DNA of 64,000 nucleotides from Arthrobacter sp. PvP023. Lineage in GTDB: Bacteria; Actinomycetota; Actinomycetes; Actinomycetales; Micrococcaceae. Within the stretch, counting starts at the first letter, position 1; the number at the start of each line of letters is the position of its first letter. The notes beneath the pieces are model-generated. The model was given only the letters and a program-made list of their open reading frames with translations. It did no database searches and was not told the DNA's origin. The stretch is from assembly GCF_017832975.1 (NCBI RefSeq), contig NZ_JAFIBI010000001.1, forward strand, positions 1,178,001-1,242,000, in the 5' to 3' direction. Shown here one piece after another: positions 28,510-36,141 of the stretch. The translations under genes were made by a program, and so were the position numbers.

Positions 28510-30216
28510 CTATTTCGCCTTGTCGTAGGAGTCCACCACTGCCACGCTCACCGGGAATTCCACCGGAATCCGGCCGAACAGCAGTTCCTTGGCGGCCGCA
28601 GCTGCCTCCTCGATGGCCCGGATACACGCGTCCACGGAGTCGTCGGGGCAGTGGACCATCACTTCGTCATGAAGGAAGAACACCAGCTCGCCCGTGGGTC
28701 CGCCGGTCGAGCGCATGGCGCGGAGCCGCCGTCGTAACTCCGCCAGCCAGCAGGCCGCCCAGTCAGCTGCCGACCCCTGGACCACGAAGTTGCGGGTGAA
28801 CCGGCCGCGGGAGCGGGCAATCGCGTCCGCCCGGCGCTGTTCCTCGGCGGTGGTGGATTTCTGGCTCTGCAGCCAGCGGTCCGACGGCGGCGGGCTGCTG
28901 CGGCCCAGCCTGGAGGTGACCGTTCCGCCGGCCTCTCCCTCCCGGGCAGCCTGTTCCACGAAGCCGACGGCACGCGGGTACGTGCGGGTCAGCTGCGGCA
29001 TAAGGCGCCCGGATTCGCCGGTGGTGGCCCCGTAGATGGCACCGAGCAGGGCCACCTTGGCTTTGGCGCGGTCACCGCCGAATCCCTGGGCTGCGATGCC
29101 CGCATAGAGATCCTTGTCCCGGGCTGCTTCGGCCATTTTGGAGTCCTGGGCCAGGGCCACCAGCACCCGCGGCTCGAGCTGCGAGGCGTCAGCCACGATG
29201 AGTTTATGGCCGGGATCGGCGTGCACGGCGCCGCGGATCTGGCGCGGAATCTGCAGTGCTCCGCCGCCGCGCGATGCCCACCGTCCGGAGACGACGCCTC
29301 CCACCACATACTCGGGCTGGAAGCGGCCGTTGTTCACCCAGGCGTCCAGCCAGGCCCAGCCGTTGGCCGCATGGAGCCGTGCCAGCTTCTTGTAGGCGAG
29401 GAGAGGTTCGATGGCCGGGTGGCTGGATTCCTTGAGTTCCCATTGCCTGGTGGTCTTCACCTCAATGCCGTTCCGGTGCAGGGCGCGCATCAGTTCCTGG
29501 GGCGAATCCGGGTTGAGGCCTGGCGAGTTCAGGAGCCTGCGGAGCTCGGTGTTCAGCGCCTCGAGCTTGGCGGGCCGGTGGCCCAGCGGCGGGCGCGGGC
29601 CCAGATAGTCCGCCAGGATCTCTTCGTGAAGTTCTTCGCGCCAGGGAACACCGGTGTGCTGCATTTCCGCCGCGATCATGGCGCCCGCGGACTCAGCGGC
29701 GAGGAGCAACTGGAGGCGCTGCCTGCGGTTCGCGTCCGTGCCCGCCTGGCTGAGGGCTTCTTGTTGGGCGGCGTACTCAGTGCGCAGCTCCTCGAGTGAA
29801 TGCCTTGGTGCCCGGCTGAGTCCGGAGTCCTCGAAAAGTGCCCCCTGATGTGCCGGCTGGGGCGGCGGCTGCAGGCTGCGTGGCGGCTGCTGCGAGTCGT
29901 CGTCCTGGGTGAGCTTTTCCGCGTTGCGGGCATAGGCAGTGTGGGCGGTGAACTCGGAGTGCGCCAGGATCGCTCCGCAGAGTGTGAGGTCGTAGCAGCG
30001 TTCCAGTTCAACCCCCGCCGCCAGGAGCGCCGGATACCAGTCCTGCGTCCGGTGCCAGATCCAGCGCGGGCGCCGCTTTTCGAGTTCACGTACGACGCCG
30101 GCCAGCTCGCCGGCGCTGATGAGGCGGGGTTTGGGGTTGGCAGCGGCGGCAGAGCCGTCCGCTGCCAGTTCCTGGAGGGCTGCGCCGTCGGCGTGGGCGG
30201 ACAGCAGCAGGTACAT
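28510..30216 (-). CDS. Family A DNA polymerase-like protein (bifunctional 3'-5' exonuclease/polymerase annotation)
   Basis: 568-aa PolI-like protein without a 5' nuclease domain. Palm motifs are intact: motif A DASQLEPRV, motif B RAKAKVALLGAIYG and motif C FLHDEVMVH. Motif B has Leu where E. coli PolI has Phe762. The N-terminal ~200 residues correspond to the exonuclease domain, but the first DxE metal motif is not visible, so proofreading is doubtful. Such polymerases are common second copies in actinobacteria. ATG 30216 begins MYLLLSAHADG; the upstream open frame lacks similarity. Confidence 0.9.
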   Translation of the reverse strand: MYLLLSAHADGAALQELAADGSAAAANPKPRLISAGELAGVVRELEKRRPRWIWHRTQDWYPALLAAGVELERCYDLTLCGAILAHSEFTAHTAYARNAEKLTQDDDSQQPPRSLQPPPQPAHQGALFEDSGLSRAPRHSLEELRTEYAAQQEALSQAGTDANRRQRLQLLLAAESAGAMIAAEMQHTGVPWREELHEEILADYLGPRPPLGHRPAKLEALNTELRRLLNSPGLNPDSPQELMRALHRNGIEVKTTRQWELKESSHPAIEPLLAYKKLARLHAANGWAWLDAWVNNGRFQPEYVVGGVVSGRWASRGGGALQIPRQIRGAVHADPGHKLIVADASQLEPRVLVALAQDSKMAEAARDKDLYAGIAAQGFGGDRAKAKVALLGAIYGATTGESGRLMPQLTRTYPRAVGFVEQAAREGEAGGTVTSRLGRSSPPPSDRWLQSQKSTTAEEQRRADAIARSRGRFTRNFVVQGSAADWAACWLAELRRRLRAMRSTGGPTGELVFFLHDEVMVHCPDDSVDACIRAIEEAAAAAKELLFGRIPVEFPVSVAVVDSYDKAK

Positions 30217-30422
30217 AGTCCTAATTCTGCCTTGTGGAGTGCCATGTCGGCGCCGCAGTCCGCCCTGCAGGCAGCCTGTGCCCTTGTGCCGGTCCTGCGG
30301 GCCTACCGCGAGGTGGTCCTGCGGGCGCACTTCCCCTCCACAGGTTGTTCGGTGCCGGAGGTTGTCCACATGGCGTGTGCGGGGTCTGTCCGGACGGGTC
30401 GGCGGGTCGGCACAGTGTCAGG

Positions 30423-31877
30423 ATGAGCAGGCAGCATCTTCACGAACCCACGCCGGAGCCCACGCCGGAATTCACGCCCGAATTCAGCGGCCTCGGCCCC
30501 GGCCCCGTGACGGCCCCGGGCCGAGGTATTGGTCCAGCCTCCGGAGCGTCAGCCGGGCCTCCGGAGCCGGGCATGGCGGCACGCCGTGCGGCGCGGGCCA
30601 CAGCGCCGGGAGATGACGGCGTTTCGCGCCGAGAAGCGTCCCGGGCACGGAACGGAACTGAAGAAGAAGCAGCCAAACCGCGCGCCCAGGAAGGACGATC
30701 CACGCGCGGGCGGCAGACGCCCGGCCGGCAGGCTGATGCGGGCAGGCGGCCAGGCCAGGCCAGGGCGGCAGTCCGCGGAACCACGGCAAGGGATGCCCTG
30801 CCGGCCGCCCGGGCTCCCGGCGCCTGGCTTCCGGCCGAGTCTGCGGAAACGCTCTTGGTGACCGGCTTTGACTTTCTTCGCGGCGAGGTTGAACGGATCG
30901 TGGCCGCTGCCGGCGGCCAGATTCGCGTCGCAGCCGATGCCACCGAAGCGGCCCCTTTCTGGGACACCGCGGCCGTAGTACTCGTGGGCAGCGATATCCG
31001 CGAGCTGCCGCCCCGCCGCCGGGCACCTGCCGTGCTCGTGGGCCTGGGCGGTGAGGGCGACAGCCTCTGGCATCTTGCCGCGGCCCTGGGCGCCGAACGC
31101 GTGGCGGTACTACCGGATGCCGCCGCGTGGCTGGCTGAATACCTGAGCCGCTCACGGTCACCGGAAGCCGGCGGGCTCGTCCTGGGTGTGACAGGCGGGT
31201 GCGGGGGAGCCGGCGCCACTACCGCTTCGATCTGGATCGCCCAGGCTGCCGCGGAGTGGGGAGCCCGCGTCCTGTTGATTGATGGCGATCCCTGGGGCGG
31301 CGGCCTGGAACTGGCCCTTGCTGCCGAAGAATCACCCGGTCTGCGGTGGAACGACCTTTCAGAGGCGAGCGGGAGCATCGATCCGGAACAGCTGTCCGAC
31401 GCGCTGCCCGTGGCGGGCGGGTTCTCCTTCCTGTCCTGGCCGGGCAGCCGCGAACGCCAAAAGGGTGTGGAGGCAGCCACCGTGGGCGGTGTCCTCGATG
31501 CCGCGCGGCGTGGGTACGAACTCGTCCTGGTGGACATCGGCCGCGGAACGGAGCCGCTGCGGACATTCGCCTGGGACTGCGACCGCATCCTCGTGGTGGC
31601 CCCCGCGCAGCTCAAGGCCGCCGTTTCGTCCGCCAGACTCCTGCAGGAACTCCCCCCGGTGGAGACTGCGCTGGTGATCAGGGGCAAGGCGGGAGCCGTC
31701 CTCGACGGGCCGCTGATCGCGGAATCCGTAGGGTTGCCCCTGCAAGGACTTGTTCCGGAGGTGAAGGGCACGGCCAACGCCACGGAGCTGGGCCGGCTGT
31801 TGGAAATGGGCCGCCGGCGCAGCGTGCGCCGGTTCGCCGCCTCGGTACTCGACCTGCTGGGTGGTGAGCTTCCATGA
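30423..31877 (+). CDS. ssd: CpaE/TadZ-like septum-site determining protein Ssd
   Basis: 484-aa MinD/ParA-superfamily protein that probably places or regulates the tad pilus machine; the mycobacterial homologue Ssd affects septation. A disordered Pro/Arg/Gly-rich N-terminus (about 150 residues, with PTPEPTPEFTPEF near the start) precedes a receiver-like domain and then the ATPase. The ATPase has a deviant Walker A (GVTGGCGGAGATTASI), without the standard GKT, and VLLIDGDPWGGGLEL. The stop overlaps TadA by 4 bases. Confidence 0.86.
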   Translation: MSRQHLHEPTPEPTPEFTPEFSGLGPGPVTAPGRGIGPASGASAGPPEPGMAARRAARATAPGDDGVSRREASRARNGTEEEAAKPRAQEGRSTRGRQTPGRQADAGRRPGQARAAVRGTTARDALPAARAPGAWLPAESAETLLVTGFDFLRGEVERIVAAAGGQIRVAADATEAAPFWDTAAVVLVGSDIRELPPRRRAPAVLVGLGGEGDSLWHLAAALGAERVAVLPDAAAWLAEYLSRSRSPEAGGLVLGVTGGCGGAGATTASIWIAQAAAEWGARVLLIDGDPWGGGLELALAAEESPGLRWNDLSEASGSIDPEQLSDALPVAGGFSFLSWPGSRERQKGVEAATVGGVLDAARRGYELVLVDIGRGTEPLRTFAWDCDRILVVAPAQLKAAVSSARLLQELPPVETALVIRGKAGAVLDGPLIAESVGLPLQGLVPEVKGTANATELGRLLEMGRRRSVRRFAASVLDLLGGELP

Positions 31878-33154
31878 GCACGCCTCCGCAGATGCCGGGT
31901 CCGTCCCGGTTTCCCGGGCCGGCCGGCGGCCTCAGGCGGCGGCAGAACAGTGCACTCGACGCCGGGCTGCTCGAATCGGTCCGCGAATCAGTGATGGCCG
32001 ATTCCGGTCCGGTGACCCCCTCCCGGGTGGCCGCTGCCGTTCAGGCCACGGGAAGGCTCCTGGGCACGGCGGGGTCGCTGGCCGCCGTCGAAAGGATCAG
32101 CGCAGAGCTCAACGGCCTGGGACCGTTGCAGGCGCTGACCAGGGATCCGTCCGTCACGGACATCTTCGTCAACGCCCCGGACTCCGTCTGGCTGGACCGC
32201 GGAAACGGCCTGGAGCAGGCGGCGGTGTCGTTCTCCTCCGAAAGCGAGGTCCGTTCGCTGGCGGCCCGCCTCGTGGCGGCAGGCGGGCGGCGCCTTGACG
32301 ACGGATCCCCGTGCGTGGATGTCAGGCTTGAGGCCGGATACCGGGTCCACGCAGTCCTCCCGCCGATCTCGACAGCCGGGACGCTGTTGAGCGTCAGAAT
32401 CCGCCGTCACCAGGTGTTTACGCTGGACGAGCTCCGGGACGGCGGCATGTTTGGTTCCTTGGTCCAGGACGTCCTGGAACGCGTGGTTTCACGGCGCCTG
32501 AGCTTCCTCGTCAGCGGTGCCACCGGGTCGGGGAAGACCACCCTCCTCTCAACGCTCCTGGGGCTGAGCGAGCCTGGCGAACGGCTCGTCCTGATCGAGG
32601 ATGCTTCCGAGCTGAACCCCGTCCACCCGCACGTGGTGTCACTTGAGTCGAGGCACGGAAACCTCGAAGGCGGCGGTGCCGTGGACCTCGCCGAACTCGT
32701 ACGGCAGGCCCTCCGAATGAGGCCCGACCGCCTGGTGGTGGGGGAATGCCGCGGAGCCGAGGTCCGCGAACTCCTGACGGCCATGAACACCGGACACACC
32801 GGCGGCGGCGGGACCATCCACGCGAACACAGCTGCCGCCGTGCCTGCCCGGCTCACGGCGCTGGGGGCCCTTGCCGGAATGGGCCAGGACGCCATGCGGC
32901 TGCAGGTTGCCAGCGCTTTGGACGTTGTGGTGCATGTTGAGCGGTCCCGCGGCATCCGTCAGGTGGCTTGCATCGGGGTGGTTGAAGACGGACCCCTCGG
33001 ACTGGAAGTCTCGGCTGCCGTGGCCGTGCAGGCGGGTGCCGTCAGCTTTGGAGCCTCATGGCCGAAGCTGGCTCGAAGACTGGGCATTGATGCTTCCGGC
33101 GCCGCGGACCCCGGTGCCGGACCCGTGGGGCCAGTGCACAGGGGAAGCGAATGA
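31874..33154 (+). CDS. tadA: TadA/CpaF secretion ATPase
   Basis: 426-aa hexameric ATPase that powers Flp pilus assembly at the membrane. Walker A is GATGSGKTTLLS near residue 220. The Asp box is LVLIEDASEL, Walker B is RPDRLVVGECRGAE and the His box is GHTGGGGTIHAN. The N-terminal domain has the CpaF pattern GPLQALTRDPSVTDIFVN. It overlaps ssd and tadB by 4 bases each. Confidence 0.94.
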   Translation: MSTPPQMPGPSRFPGPAGGLRRRQNSALDAGLLESVRESVMADSGPVTPSRVAAAVQATGRLLGTAGSLAAVERISAELNGLGPLQALTRDPSVTDIFVNAPDSVWLDRGNGLEQAAVSFSSESEVRSLAARLVAAGGRRLDDGSPCVDVRLEAGYRVHAVLPPISTAGTLLSVRIRRHQVFTLDELRDGGMFGSLVQDVLERVVSRRLSFLVSGATGSGKTTLLSTLLGLSEPGERLVLIEDASELNPVHPHVVSLESRHGNLEGGGAVDLAELVRQALRMRPDRLVVGECRGAEVRELLTAMNTGHTGGGGTIHANTAAAVPARLTALGALAGMGQDAMRLQVASALDVVVHVERSRGIRQVACIGVVEDGPLGLEVSAAVAVQAGAVSFGASWPKLARRLGIDASGAADPGAGPVGPVHRGSE

Positions 33155-33978
33155 TGGTTCTCTTCGTCACAGCACTGGTACTCGCCGCATGGCTGATGGC
33201 CCGGCCGCCAGGTGGCCGTGCAGGGAGGATCCGCACAGCACTGAACCCCGGGCACCCGGACTCGCAAGGCAGGCGAGGCTCCCGAAGTGCGCTCGGGATC
33301 AAGGGAAGAGGCGGCCGGCCAGGTGGGGCACCGGTCTGGAACGCCATCCGGGCAGGGAAGTCGCGCCAACAAACCCAGGTAGTGCCCATGACGGTTGTGG
33401 TCCAGCAGTTGGCTGCGCTGCTCAAAGGAGGCCGTACGCCGTCACGGCTGTGGGACGAACTCTGGATGGTCTATTCCGTGGAGGAGCCGCCCGGACCCGG
33501 TGACGAGCCGGGACTCACCCCCGGGTCGTTGTCGATGGTGTCAGTGGCCCGGGCAGCCGCCCTGCGGGGCTCCCCCGTGGCGGAGGCCATTCGGGCGGCA
33601 TCTGCTGCAGCCTTCCCCGGAGGCCAAAACCGCGAACGGCGCATCTGGGGCGAAATCGCGGCGTGCTTCGATATTGCCGCAGCGAGCGGCTGCCCGCTGG
33701 CCGACGTCCTGACCCGTCTGGCGGCGCAGCTTGAGGTGGAGGACGACGCCGAAGCCGCCCGCCAGACCGCCCTGGCAGGTCCGAAGGCAACGGTCACCCT
33801 CCTGACCTGGCTGCCCCTGCTGGGCCTGGGGCTCGGGGTTGCCCTAGGCGTGGATCCGCTGTCCATCCTGCTCGGCACGCCGTTTGGGATGGCTGCGCTC
33901 GCAGCCGGAGTAGCGCTGACGGTGGCCGGCCGGATCTGGTCTGCCAGGCTCGTCCGCTCTGCCATTGGAACACCATGA
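33151..33978 (+). CDS. tadB: TadB-like inner-membrane platform protein (T2SSF domain)
   Basis: 275-aa membrane protein. The cytoplasmic domain (residues ~70-200) shows a GspF pattern, VQQLAALLKGGRTPSRLWDEL and AACFDIAAASGCPLADVLTRL. Two membrane segments lie at the C-terminus (TLLTWLPLLGLGLGVALGV, LAAGVALTVAGRIW) and one at the N-terminus. It forms the pilus assembly platform with TadC. Confidence 0.88.
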   Translation: MMVLFVTALVLAAWLMARPPGGRAGRIRTALNPGHPDSQGRRGSRSALGIKGRGGRPGGAPVWNAIRAGKSRQQTQVVPMTVVVQQLAALLKGGRTPSRLWDELWMVYSVEEPPGPGDEPGLTPGSLSMVSVARAAALRGSPVAEAIRAASAAAFPGGQNRERRIWGEIAACFDIAAASGCPLADVLTRLAAQLEVEDDAEAARQTALAGPKATVTLLTWLPLLGLGLGVALGVDPLSILLGTPFGMAALAAGVALTVAGRIWSARLVRSAIGTP

Positions 33979-34589
33979 CGGCGGAATGGCTGCCGTCGGC
34001 GGTCGTGGCACTTGTGCTGGCCGCGGCCGCTGCCCTGGCCTTGACCGGACGCGGTAGCCCGTACAGGAGACTTCTTCGGCGGAGCCGGCTGACCATGGAC
34101 AACGGAGGGAACGGCGATGCCGGGACAACCCGTCCGGCTCTTCGGGCCGGGGAGGGCCTGCGCGACACCGCCATGATGCTGGAGCTGATCGGGGCCATGC
34201 TGGACGCCGGTTCGGGGATCGGGCGTGCACTGGAACTCGTCGCTGATTCAGCCTCACCTGAGTACCGCCATTCGCTCCGTCCCGTTGTGTCGGCGCTGGC
34301 CATTGGAGCCGACTGGGAAACAGCGTGGCGCAGTTCCGAGGTCAGGACTCCGGAGCTGTTGGTCCTGCGGCAGGCACTGGGCTTTGCCGCCCTGACCGGG
34401 GCGCCGTCGTCGGCCATTCTCTACGCACAGGCAGCCAGGCTGCGCAGGGAACGCTTCAGGGCGGCGGAGAAGCGTGCTGCCGCCCTCGGCGTACGGCTGG
34501 TGGTCCCGCTTGGCCTCTGTTCGCTGCCCGCCTTCGTCTGCCTGGGCGTGGTCCCGGTCTTGCTGGCGATGCTTCCCACCGGAAGCTGA
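33975..34589 (+). CDS. tadC: TadC-like inner-membrane platform protein
   Basis: 204-aa T2SSF-domain protein, shorter than the proteobacterial TadC (~300). An N-terminal membrane segment precedes MLELIGAMLDAGSGIGRALEL, and two C-terminal segments end at LVVPLGLCSLPAFVCLGVVPVLLAML. It overlaps tadB by 4 bases. Confidence 0.86.
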   Translation: MTAEWLPSAVVALVLAAAAALALTGRGSPYRRLLRRSRLTMDNGGNGDAGTTRPALRAGEGLRDTAMMLELIGAMLDAGSGIGRALELVADSASPEYRHSLRPVVSALAIGADWETAWRSSEVRTPELLVLRQALGFAALTGAPSSAILYAQAARLRRERFRAAEKRAAALGVRLVVPLGLCSLPAFVCLGVVPVLLAMLPTGS

Positions 34590-34757
34590 CCCAGGGTCCC
34601 GGATGGAGGGAGGCCCGACCGCGGCCAAGTCTTCCTCCACAGCCACGGCTTTCCGGGCTTTTCCACTTAGCCGAACCTCTCCCTTATCTCCATTCGGCCA
34701 AGCCGGGAGAGTCGAATCAGCCGGCAGATCAGCCGGAAAACAATGGAAGGAACTGCA

Positions 34758-35051
34758 ATGTCAACTACATCCAACCACCGCCCGTACGCCCAGACTGAGC
34801 CCACCGGCCAGGCCGTCCACGCGGACGCAGAAGTGCTGGAGATCTACCCGGGTGCCCGGGAAGCGGCGCCCGTTTCCGGCAGGGCGCGACGGCGTCTTAC
34901 GGGATCCGAAGTGGGAATGGCCACCGCGGAATACGCCATCGCTACCCTCGCCGCAGTGGGTTTCGCCGGGATCCTGGTGTTCATCCTTCGCAGTGACGAA
35001 GTCCGGGGCTTCCTGCTGAACCTGATCCGGACGGCGCTGGCGTTGCCATGA
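34758..35051 (+). CDS. Flp-type pilin (DUF4244), 97 aa
   Basis: Probable pilus subunit. The prepilin-like site SEVGMATAEYAI has Gly followed by Glu at +5 and Tyr at +6, as in Flp prepilins. It is followed by one hydrophobic helix and a very short tail. ATG 34758 is preceded by GGAAGG at 34745-34750; an in-frame ATG lies 15 bases upstream. It sits 168 bp after tadC and overlaps the TadE gene by 4 bases. No prepilin peptidase (TadV) is encoded in the window. Confidence 0.88.
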   Translation: MSTTSNHRPYAQTEPTGQAVHADAEVLEIYPGAREAAPVSGRARRRLTGSEVGMATAEYAIATLAAVGFAGILVFILRSDEVRGFLLNLIRTALALP

Positions 35052-35503
35052 CGCAGGGGTTACGCCGCTGCCGGGTGGCGGACCGCGGAGCTGTGACCGC
35101 CGAGTTCGCGGTGGCGTTGCCGGCTGTCCTTCTTCTCCTGGCGCTGCTGCTTGCGGGATCGGCGGCGGGGATTACCCAGCTTCGGCTCGAAGAAGCGGCA
35201 CGGGCCGGGGCAAGGGCGCTGGCGCGAGGGGAAGACGCCGGCGCCGTGGAGGGTATCGTCCGGCAGCTCGCCGGGGGCTCGGCATCATCATCCATCGTGG
35301 GTGAGGGTGAATGGCTCAGTGTCACGGTTTCAGGAAGGGTGTCCGGGCCAGTCGGGTCCATCATCCCGTGGACGTTGTCCGCCCGGGCTTTGGCCAGGAG
35401 CGAAACCGCGGAGTCCGTGCGAGTCCGTCCGTCGGAGACGTGGACCGTACCGGCACACTCCGGGCACGTCCGGGAGCAGCGTCCCGAAGCTGTGGCCTCG
35501 TGA
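35048..35503 (+). CDS. tadE: TadE family pseudopilin
   Basis: 151-aa protein with an N-terminal ADRGAVTAEFAVALPAVLLLLAL segment (TadE signature with EF), then an extracellular domain with a possible Pro-rich end. It is thought to be a minor pilin processed like Flp. It overlaps the pilin gene upstream and the next gene downstream by 4 bases each. Confidence 0.88.
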   Translation: MTQGLRRCRVADRGAVTAEFAVALPAVLLLLALLLAGSAAGITQLRLEEAARAGARALARGEDAGAVEGIVRQLAGGSASSSIVGEGEWLSVTVSGRVSGPVGSIIPWTLSARALARSETAESVRVRPSETWTVPAHSGHVREQRPEAVAS

Positions 35504-35970
35504 ACGTGGCGGGGGCTGCGCACCCGGGAAATTCGGAACCGGCGAACGGCGAACAGGGAAATCCGAAACCCGGGAACGGCGAGCAGGGAAATCCGGAACC
35601 GGGCGGAGCACATGCCGGTGAGCCGGAACATGGCCATGAGCGCGGATCCGGAACAGTTCTTGCCGCCGGGCTCGGAATGGTGGTGATGCTAGCCATGGTG
35701 CTGATGCTGTTGCTTGCCCAGTCGGCCGTGATGGCATCCAGGGCAGCGGCGGCCGCCGACCTTGCAGCGCTGGCGGCCGCCGACGCGCTGCGCGGGATCA
35801 GCCAGGGCGTGCCGTGCTCCGTGGCGGCCGATGTTGCCGGCCGGCAAGGGGCGAGAATAACCAGTTGCACGGAAGGAGGAAGTGACACCGTCGAGGTCCG
35901 GACAGAGCTCTTGAACAGGAGCATGTTCGGCGTGGCGACCGGCCACGCCAGGGCCGGCCCGCCGCCATGA
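35500..35970 (+). CDS. Rv3654c/TadG-like pilus-assembly protein with N-terminal tandem repeat
   Basis: 156-aa protein. Residues ~50 onward, ERGSGTVLAAGLGMVVMLAMVLMLLLAQ, form the TadE/G-type membrane segment, followed by SRAAAAADLAALAAADALRG, which is typical of this family. The GTG start (35500) overlaps the TadE stop by 4 bases (GTGA). The first 45 residues hold a tandem GNGEQGNPxPG repeat coded by 30-bp DNA repeats, unusual for a pilin-like protein. Confidence 0.78.
   Translation: MNVAGAAHPGNSEPANGEQGNPKPGNGEQGNPEPGGAHAGEPEHGHERGSGTVLAAGLGMVVMLAMVLMLLLAQSAVMASRAAAAADLAALAAADALRGISQGVPCSVAADVAGRQGARITSCTEGGSDTVEVRTELLNRSMFGVATGHARAGPPP
35526..35607 (+). repeat. 30-bp tandem repeat, 2.7 copies, inside the TadG-like gene
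   Basis: Units at 35526-35555, 35556-35585 and 35586-35607 (partial), each beginning GGGAAAT and ending GGCGARCA. The unit length is a multiple of three, so the reading frame is kept, giving GNxEQGNPxPG-type peptide repeats. Confidence 0.85.
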
Positions 35971-36062
35971 CCGGGCACCATGCCCTGGCCCATTGGTCCG
36001 CCTCCCTGAACAGCACCCACGAGCCGCCCCCGTGAGGGACCGGTGACGAGGTCCGGGAGGCG

Positions 36063-36131
36063 GGGCTCAGGAAGCCGGCCTCAGGCGCGGCCGGGAAGCC
36101 GGGCTCAGGCGCGGCCGGGAAGCCGGCCCAG
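36063..36131. repeat. 24-bp tandem repeat after the pilus operon
   Basis: GAAGCCGGSCTCAGGCGCGG-type units at 36071-36094 and 36095-36118, with partial units on both sides. They lie in the 171-bp gap between convergent genes. The GC-rich composition allows strong local hairpins. Confidence 0.75.
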
Positions 36132-36141
36132 GGTGACGGGC

